A DNA stretch of 62,828 bases from Gnetum montanum. Its lineage: Eukaryota > Streptophyta > Gnetopsida > Gnetales > Gnetaceae. Position 1 is the first letter of the stretch. Each line of letters begins with the position of its first letter. The DNA lies in assembly GCA_015680685.1 (NCBI GenBank), contig MNCI01004480.1:226271-289098 (forward strand), given 5' to 3'. A program made the translations under genes and the position numbers. The notes under the pieces are model-generated. The model ran no database searches. It was not told where the DNA came from and worked only from the letters and a program-made list of their open reading frames with translations. Positions 57,419 to 62,828 of this stretch are shown here, in pieces.

Positions 57419-58260
57419 CTACTTATTTATTACTTTCAGCAATCTTTCTTTTTGTTTGGAAGCAAGTCTTGCGTTGATGATTACCAGTTTTCCATTTTCA
57501 AGAATCCTATATTCTAGACAAATGGGTAATGTTTTTAGTTTTAAGGGCTCTTGTTTGAATTTTTCAGGAATTTCCAACTTCCCCCAGTTGATGTTTTCAG
57601 GGTTAAGGCTTGGAAGTTGGCAATGGACTTGCTCTAGTGCATCTATGCTTTCAATGTAAGCAAAAGTTATTTCCTCAATTAGTTCCATGCACATGAGTGA
57701 GTTGCTCTCTTAATCAGCTATCAGCCACTGGGTGTCTTCTTGTTGTGTGGCTACTACATACAGGCACTTTTGTATGTTAATTTCTTGTGCACATCAGTTG
57801 CATGCATACAATGCTAAAATTTTCACAACCCATGATCTTTGCATGCAATCGCACCTTGTGTCACTGTATGCGATGCATGGAACCTTCTTCTTCTCGATCT
57901 TTCCAAAAGTGTTTTCCTTAGATATTTCTAGGGAAAGATCATGGATTCCTAGGCGTGCATCTATTATACTTAGCCATGCCCTTCCCATTATGATTGGGAA
58001 GTTCCCTTTACTTTTATTCACTTGTATCACTAGGAAATCAGCTGGGTATGACTATCCACACACAATGGTGATAATGTCCTCCACCAGTCCCAAGGGGACA
58101 GTGATGGATTGGTCAACCAGCTCTAGGTGAATATTGCTCTTCTTCAATGGAGGCAGGTTCTAAGATTTATACATTTCTTGCGATATTAAGTTGACTCCAA
58201 AACCTAAATCCAGAAGAGCTTTACATGGCTCACTCCCAGCGATTTGGAGATAGATTAGAG
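57419..58260 (-). pseudogene. Protease of element D and linker
   Basis: Retropepsin with ALLDLGFGVNLIS (about 58210), where Athila has DLGxSINL, then FPIIMGRAWLSIIDARLGI (about 57980). The linker that follows holds the cysteine-containing CVATTYR-type segment and MELIEEITFAYIESIDALEQ, matched in C and A, and leads to RT. The protease would cut Gag-Pol in the particle. Reading frame is broken between blocks. Confidence 0.78.
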
Positions 58261-60870
58261 GGCTTCCAGGGTCAGAGAATTTCCTGGGAAGGTGGCCAAC
58301 CTTGATCCAGTCAGTAACAGCATGTTTTAACATAACCATATGCGTTTATCTTGGTATTTGGGTCGAAGGGAGCTCTGAAGCTTTATTTGATGGGGAGGCG
58401 TTCAGAGGTTCAACCTCTTGTGGTTGTAAGGGCTTGGTTGGACTATTGGTTATGAAGAAAGATCTTTTCTTCATAGGGTTGTTAGAACCAACAGTAGGTT
58501 GAGGATTTACATCCCTTGTGGCATTGCATTACTGTGGTTGAGTAGGGAGTTCCCCTTGCATTGCTAGAGCAAGTGGTAATGGAGCTATTGGTGTGAGAGC
58601 TACAAATGGGTTTGAAGGATGGTATATTTATGGGTTATCTTCCCTAGGTGAAGGAGTCCTATAATACTCATGGGCTTGGTAGTGATGTTGTGATGTAATG
58701 TGGCTAACAGAGTCACGTGGAGAGATTGGATACTGCACGTAGTAGCCATATGGATCAGGTTGCCAGTATGAGTATTGTTGCCATGGTGGTGGCATCCCCC
58801 ATGACTGTGGGTATTGCCACTGTTGATGTTGCTCAATAGGTTGTGGTGGATTTCCACTTAGATAATGTGTTAAAGGTTGGTGGAACTGCCTTGGGTTACC
58901 TTCAGGATAAGGTAACCGTCAGGGTGTTTGCCGTTTATTTAATTGTGGGTTGAGTGCATACACCCTAGACTCTTGTAGATGTGAGATCACTATGCAACAT
59001 CCCTTAGGATGGTCATATTGGCATATCTCACATCCACTATCATTATCTGTGTCTAAATCCACAACCTCTTTTGTGATGGCCATTTTTCCCTTACCTTTGT
59101 TACGTGCATTTTCCACTTCTCTCTTTTTCTTTTTGTCGTGGTCACTGCCTCACTCCCTAGACTCCTCTACAATTTTAAGAATAGTTTCAAACCTACTATC
59201 TAAGGAGTCCCACATTTGTTCTACCTTTATCGATACTTCTAATGTTAACTTTTGGAGAGGCAAAGTTTTCCTATTCATCATCTCTTTGAATGGTAACTCT
59301 TCTTTCTCCTCACAAAATCTCACTCCCTTTTTTTGGAGGGAAGGATCTTAGTTGTATTCTTCTGCACTTTCTCTCTTTCATAGCTCACCTTCTTCTTTGG
59401 AAACTTGCTGTAGAAATCTATGGATTTGATGAGACCTAAGCTCTGATAACCTTTCTTGGGCATACATCCCAAGGGTTCTTCTTGTTTCATGCCTAAGTCC
59501 ATCCACGAGATGGCGTAGTTGATCCCAATACGAATAACCATGGCCAGGGCAACGATGTAACAGTGCGTAGTAGCAGCCCATGGCAACATCCAAGGGTTTA
59601 TGATTTCCTTGCTTTCATCCTTGGATTTTCTTTTGCACGTTAGACACTCGGGAGTACGTTTGGTACTTATCATTGAATAGTTCTAACATTGTACTCCACC
59701 TCCGAATGGATTCTAATTCTAAGGACCGGTACCAGCTTTCAACTTCTTTCACTAGTGTCCTTGGGAACAACTTCAATTTTTGCCATTTGTTTTCTATGTT
59801 TTGCAAGGCACATGCATCGTGGAATGCTTGTAAATGATTTTGAGGATCAGCGTTGTATCCTCCTTCAAATCACGGGATGTTGTTCATGTCTAACCACTTG
59901 ATCCTACTATCCTTTTGGTGCCTTGTTGGAACTCTTACGGCTTCTGTTATATCTAGCATGCTTCTAGTTGCGAGTAGGGGTTCTTCATGGTCATCTCGTT
60001 CATAGCATCTATGGTGTCTATGCGGTTCCCTACTCTCCCTTCTTCTATGCCTTGATTCTTTAGAGTGCCCTCGTCCTCGTTCTCAACTATCTCATCGATG
60101 AATTTCATTTTGTTTTCCCTTATTCCCACAATTGGTTTCCCTATTACTATGTCCAGACACTAAAGGAGAGGGTGAAGGTGATGATGAAGGTGAAGAAGAA
60201 GGAGAACCATTGCCATGATGGTGTTTTCTACCTTCTCTTCAGTGGTCTCCGCCTTGATCGTGATCACGATCAGAATGTTCGTCCTTATTGTGTGTTTGTG
60301 TTCCTTCGTTGAACACTTTGTGTCCATGGGTATTAGAACCAAGGTTGTGAATAGTGGAGTGGAGGTTTCGATACACCACCTCTTGACCAATGTCAGGAGG
60401 AGAAACATCGTTCCGTGGGGAACCTATTGAGGTACGTTCACCATCCTCAATTTTTCTCAAAATGTGTAGGGCATCATGGGGCCATTTACCCTTCAAAGAT
60501 GTATGGTATCTCTCTTGTTGCAAGTCCCTTTGACGTTGTGCTTCTGTGGGATGATAGTCTCTTGAGTCATGATTGCATGCAATGTATTCTACATATAAAA
60601 TTGGCATGCCTATTCGTGAGAGAGCACAAAGAAGCATGTTGGGAACTGATCAATCTGGGGGCAACACTATGTTACCCTCCAAGTCTCTCCAACACAGTTG
60701 TTCATCTTGGTGAAGAATAAAGGTGAAATGGGTACATACTCATCGAGATGAGTATATACGACATGAAACTATTGAGGAACTGGCATATCCTAGTTATGTG
60801 TATTACGTCACTGACTACCTCTTGTGTTAATCCTAGGCGATGATGTGCTCTTATGCGAAGAAGAAGACAT
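58261..60870 (-). pseudogene. Gag of element D (broken)
   Basis: Start at 60870 (MSSSSHKSTSSPR). Order on the minus strand: N-terminal LLCALSRIGMPILYVEYIAC; HTSLKGKWPHDALHILRKIE; D/H/R-rich then SPS-rich segment (60320-60140); capsid core with ENKWQKLKLFPRTLVKEVES and WYRSLELESIRRWSTM (59806-59640); YALLHRCPGHGYS; YAQERLSELRSHQIHRFL; a K/E-rich linker; knuckle CEICQYDHPKGCC (about 59040); and a glutamine/proline-rich tail with PQSWGMPP-like sequence. Stops and shifts are fewer than in A. This is the clearest full gag of the ORF2-less group. Confidence 0.82.
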
Positions 60871-60995
60871 CTTGTTTCGTTTAGTGTGCAATATACCATT
60901 GTCATGTCTTTCTTTGATTAACCCTAAGGGTTCATTCTAATGCTCCAATGATATGAATGATTTCCTATGCTCTACGTAGTGCACAAACAACTAAG

Positions 60996-61013
60996 TCCCC
61001 GAGAATGGTGCCA
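60996..61013 (-). other. Primer-binding site of element D
   Basis: Minus strand TGGCACCATTCTCGGGGA, one base after the LTR end, a mutated tRNA-Asp-type site. Confidence 0.78.
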
Positions 61014-61014
61014 A

Positions 61015-61174
61015 TGATGAGTGGCGAGGCAACCCTACACTTAACCATATGAATACGAGATTTCACGTGCAATCTTATTGAACTTCAAGGACCAAGTGCT
61101 TATGCGCCTTAATGGAACACTCAAGATTAATCAATCGTTGTCTTCCCAAACTTACTTGTATTGTCACAGTTGTA
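61015..61174 (-). repeat. 5' LTR of element D, truncated
   Basis: The first 160 bases (plus TGATGAGTGGCGAGG onward) align with the D 3' LTR and C LTRs, then the match ends at GTTGTA. The rest is replaced by the sequence starting TGTGAAACACC. Confidence 0.85.
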
Positions 61175-62828
61175 TGTGAAACACCACAAAAATTTTGGCT
61201 AACACTTGAAGACAGAAATTAAGCTAAGTCATGTTGATCCTCAGCATGACCAAGCTTGAAAGCCTAAAAAATAACATCAAACGAAGTCAAAGTAAGCAAG
61301 TAAAAGTTCCCTGGGACCCACAAAAGACTACAATGACATCTGGCATCAAACTTGGCAAATCTTGAGCTCAAAATACTTGGTTTTCACTAAGTATGCATCC
61401 TGTACGCTGGCCTACACATGCCCAGCGTAAGGCCCAGCGTACAGAAACTTTCGGGGCTCAAAAACTCATCAAAACATGCTAAAGTGGAGTGTCCAGACCC
61501 CCTAGAACCTTCCCCAAGGTTCCCAGTAGGTCTCAGGCACTCGAAAATTGAATTTTGGGCTCTGAATGATGGTCTTCCATCCCTATACGCCTGGCGTAGA
61601 CGCCGGGGTTTTGCCAGCGTAGACAGACTTTCGGGCCCCAGAAATGCATCAAAACATGCCAGAACTGAGCGTCTGGACCCCCCAGGACCTTTCCCAAGGT
61701 CCCCAGCAGGTCTCAAGCACTTGAAAATCAAATTTTGGGCTCCAAATGAGGGTCGTTCATTCCTCTACGCCCAGCGTAAGCCCAGCGTAGAGAGAATTTC
61801 GGGCCCCAGAAATGGGTCAAAACATGCCAGAACTGAGCGTCTGGACCCCCCAGGACCTTCCCCAAGGTCCCCAGTAGGTCTCAGGCACTTGAAAATCAAA
61901 TTTTGGGCTTCAAATGATGGTCGTTCATTCCTCTACGCCCAGCGTATATGCCCAGCGTAAGCCCAGCGTAAGCCCAGCGTAAGCCCAGCGTAGAGAGACT
62001 TTCGGGCCTCATAAATGCATCAAAATGTGCCAGAACTGACCCCAAGGTCCCCAACAGGTCTTAGGCACTTGAAAATCAAATTTCAGGCTTCAAATGATGG
62101 TCGTTCATTCCTCTACGCCCAACGTATATGCCCGGCGTAAGCCCAGCGTAAGCCCAGCGTAAGCCCAGCGTAGAGAGACTTTCGGGCCCCAGAAATGAGT
62201 CAAAACGTGCCAGAATCGAGCGTTCGGACCCCCCAGGACCTTCCCCAAGGTCCCCAGTAGGTCTCAGGCACTTGAAAATCAAATTTCAGGCTTCAAATGA
62301 TGGTCGTGCATTCCTCTACGCCCAACGTATATGCCCGGCGTAAGCCCAGCGTAGAGAGACTTTCGGGCCTCATAAATGCATCAAAATGTGCCAGAACTGA
62401 CCCCAAGGTCCCCAACAGGTCTTAGGCACTTGAAAATCAAATTTCAGGCTTCAAATGATGGTCGTGCATTCCTCTACGCCCAACGTATATGCCCGGCGTA
62501 AGCCCAGCGTAGAGAGACTTTCGGGCCCCAGAAATGATTCAAAACGTGCCAGAATCGAGCATCCAGACCCCCCAGGACCTTCCCCAAGGTTCCCAGTAGC
62601 TCTTGGGCACCCAAAAATCAATTTTTGACCTTAAAATGAAGCATTTTCATGTGTATACGTTGGGTACATTTTTGGCTTACGCTGGCATGTTATACGCTTA
62701 CGCTGGCATCCTCTACGCTCAGCATCCACAGTGTATACACCCGCCCCACAGCGTATACGCCCCAGTGTATACGCCAGCAAATGTAACACTTGTAAATTAA
62801 ATCCGGCCTGATGTAGCGTATACGCCCA
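61175..62828. repeat. GC-rich tandem-repeat block with nested GCCCAGCGTA repeats
   Basis: After about 210 bases of ordinary sequence starting TGTGAAACACCAC, seven units of roughly 160-200 bases repeat. The anchor TTCGGG(C/G) lies near 61450, 61631, 61800, 62001, 62181, 62362 and 62521. Each unit also holds a block with CCCCCCAGGACCTTCC, GGTCTCAGGCACTTGAAAAT and a variable run of the 11-base AGCCCAGCGTA. TACGCCCAGCGTA is nearly its own reverse complement. The GC content stands out from the AT-rich surroundings. The TG start suggests it lies in another element's LTR. The open frame at 61418-61960 arises from the repeat and is not a gene. The block continues past the window. Confidence 0.8.

Larger units (their letters stand above)
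51924..61174 (-). mobile_element. Element D: near full-length Athila-like Ty3 retrotransposon
   Basis: Minus strand: truncated 5' LTR (61174-61015), primer site, gag, protease, RT, RNase H, integrase, a 1.9-kb 3' untranslated region and the 3' LTR (52757-51924). It is the most complete copy in the window and the reference for reading A, B and C. RT wording (FMNDF, VQEGIVLGH), RNase H and integrase place it nearest Athila. All genes have stops. Its right flank was lost where the tandem-repeat block begins, so no duplication can be read. Confidence 0.9.

Noticed and set aside
61418-61960. A 180-codon open frame
   Set aside because: It lies inside the GC-rich tandem repeats, repeats itself with the units, and has an equally long frame on the other strand; no domain.

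Overview
This window is plant nuclear DNA made almost entirely of decayed, nested LTR retrotransposons. It is AT-rich. It carries plant-type Ty3 and Ty1/copia elements, with primer-binding sites resembling plant tRNA-Asp and initiator tRNA-Met. The only host-gene trace is two pieces of a leucine-rich-repeat receptor-kinase-like gene. One N base at 24589 points to a draft assembly. The mix suggests a seed plant with a large, repeat-dense genome; species cannot be named from this. No intact host gene was found, and essentially every element ORF has stops or frameshifts.

Layout. (1) 1-4193: element A, minus strand, Athila-like Ty3 gag-protease and its 5' LTR, cut by the window edge. (2) 4973-5294 and 14786-15803: two halves of one LRR pseudogene, split by element H (5300-14784, minus), a Tekay/Del-like Ty3 element with long LTRs. 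H carries a solo Athila-like LTR (6377-7162, TSD AAAGC) in one of its LTRs. (3) 16008-25257: copia element K, interrupted by gag-only element F (16763-22663, TSD CTACT) and a solo LTR (24017-24725, TSD CTCTT). (4) 25258-29050: G, the 3' part of another element (accessory ORF2 plus LTR). (5) 29220-43085: B, a 5'-truncated Ty3 element (integrase, 3' UTR, ORF2, LTR), with element C (30734-37271, TSD atttt/atttc) nested in its 3' UTR. (6) 43086-44237 and 51682-51923: apparent host DNA holding a tRNA-derived SINE-like head, split by element E (44238-51681, TSD ATAAT), which has gag and ORF2 but no pol. (7) 51924-61174: element D, minus strand, the most complete Athila-like copy (gag, protease, RT, RNase H, integrase, long 3' UTR). 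(8) 61175-62828: a GC-rich tandem-repeat block that cuts off D's 5' LTR.

A, B, C, D, E, F, G and the solo LTRs form one related super-family. Their LTRs begin TGATGA/TGATAA and mostly end CTCATCA; most U3 regions carry GATATC-type palindromes upstream of a TATAAATA box. The capsid gene carries a serine/arginine-rich stretch and an unusual zinc knuckle. They fall into two layouts: without ORF2 (C, D, F; A is cut off before this region) and with a long coiled-coil ORF2 between pol or gag and the 3' LTR (B, E, G). C, E and F lack RT and integrase, so they would need a D- or B-like partner to move. ORF2, seen three times and not a standard retrotransposon protein, is the best candidate for something undescribed.
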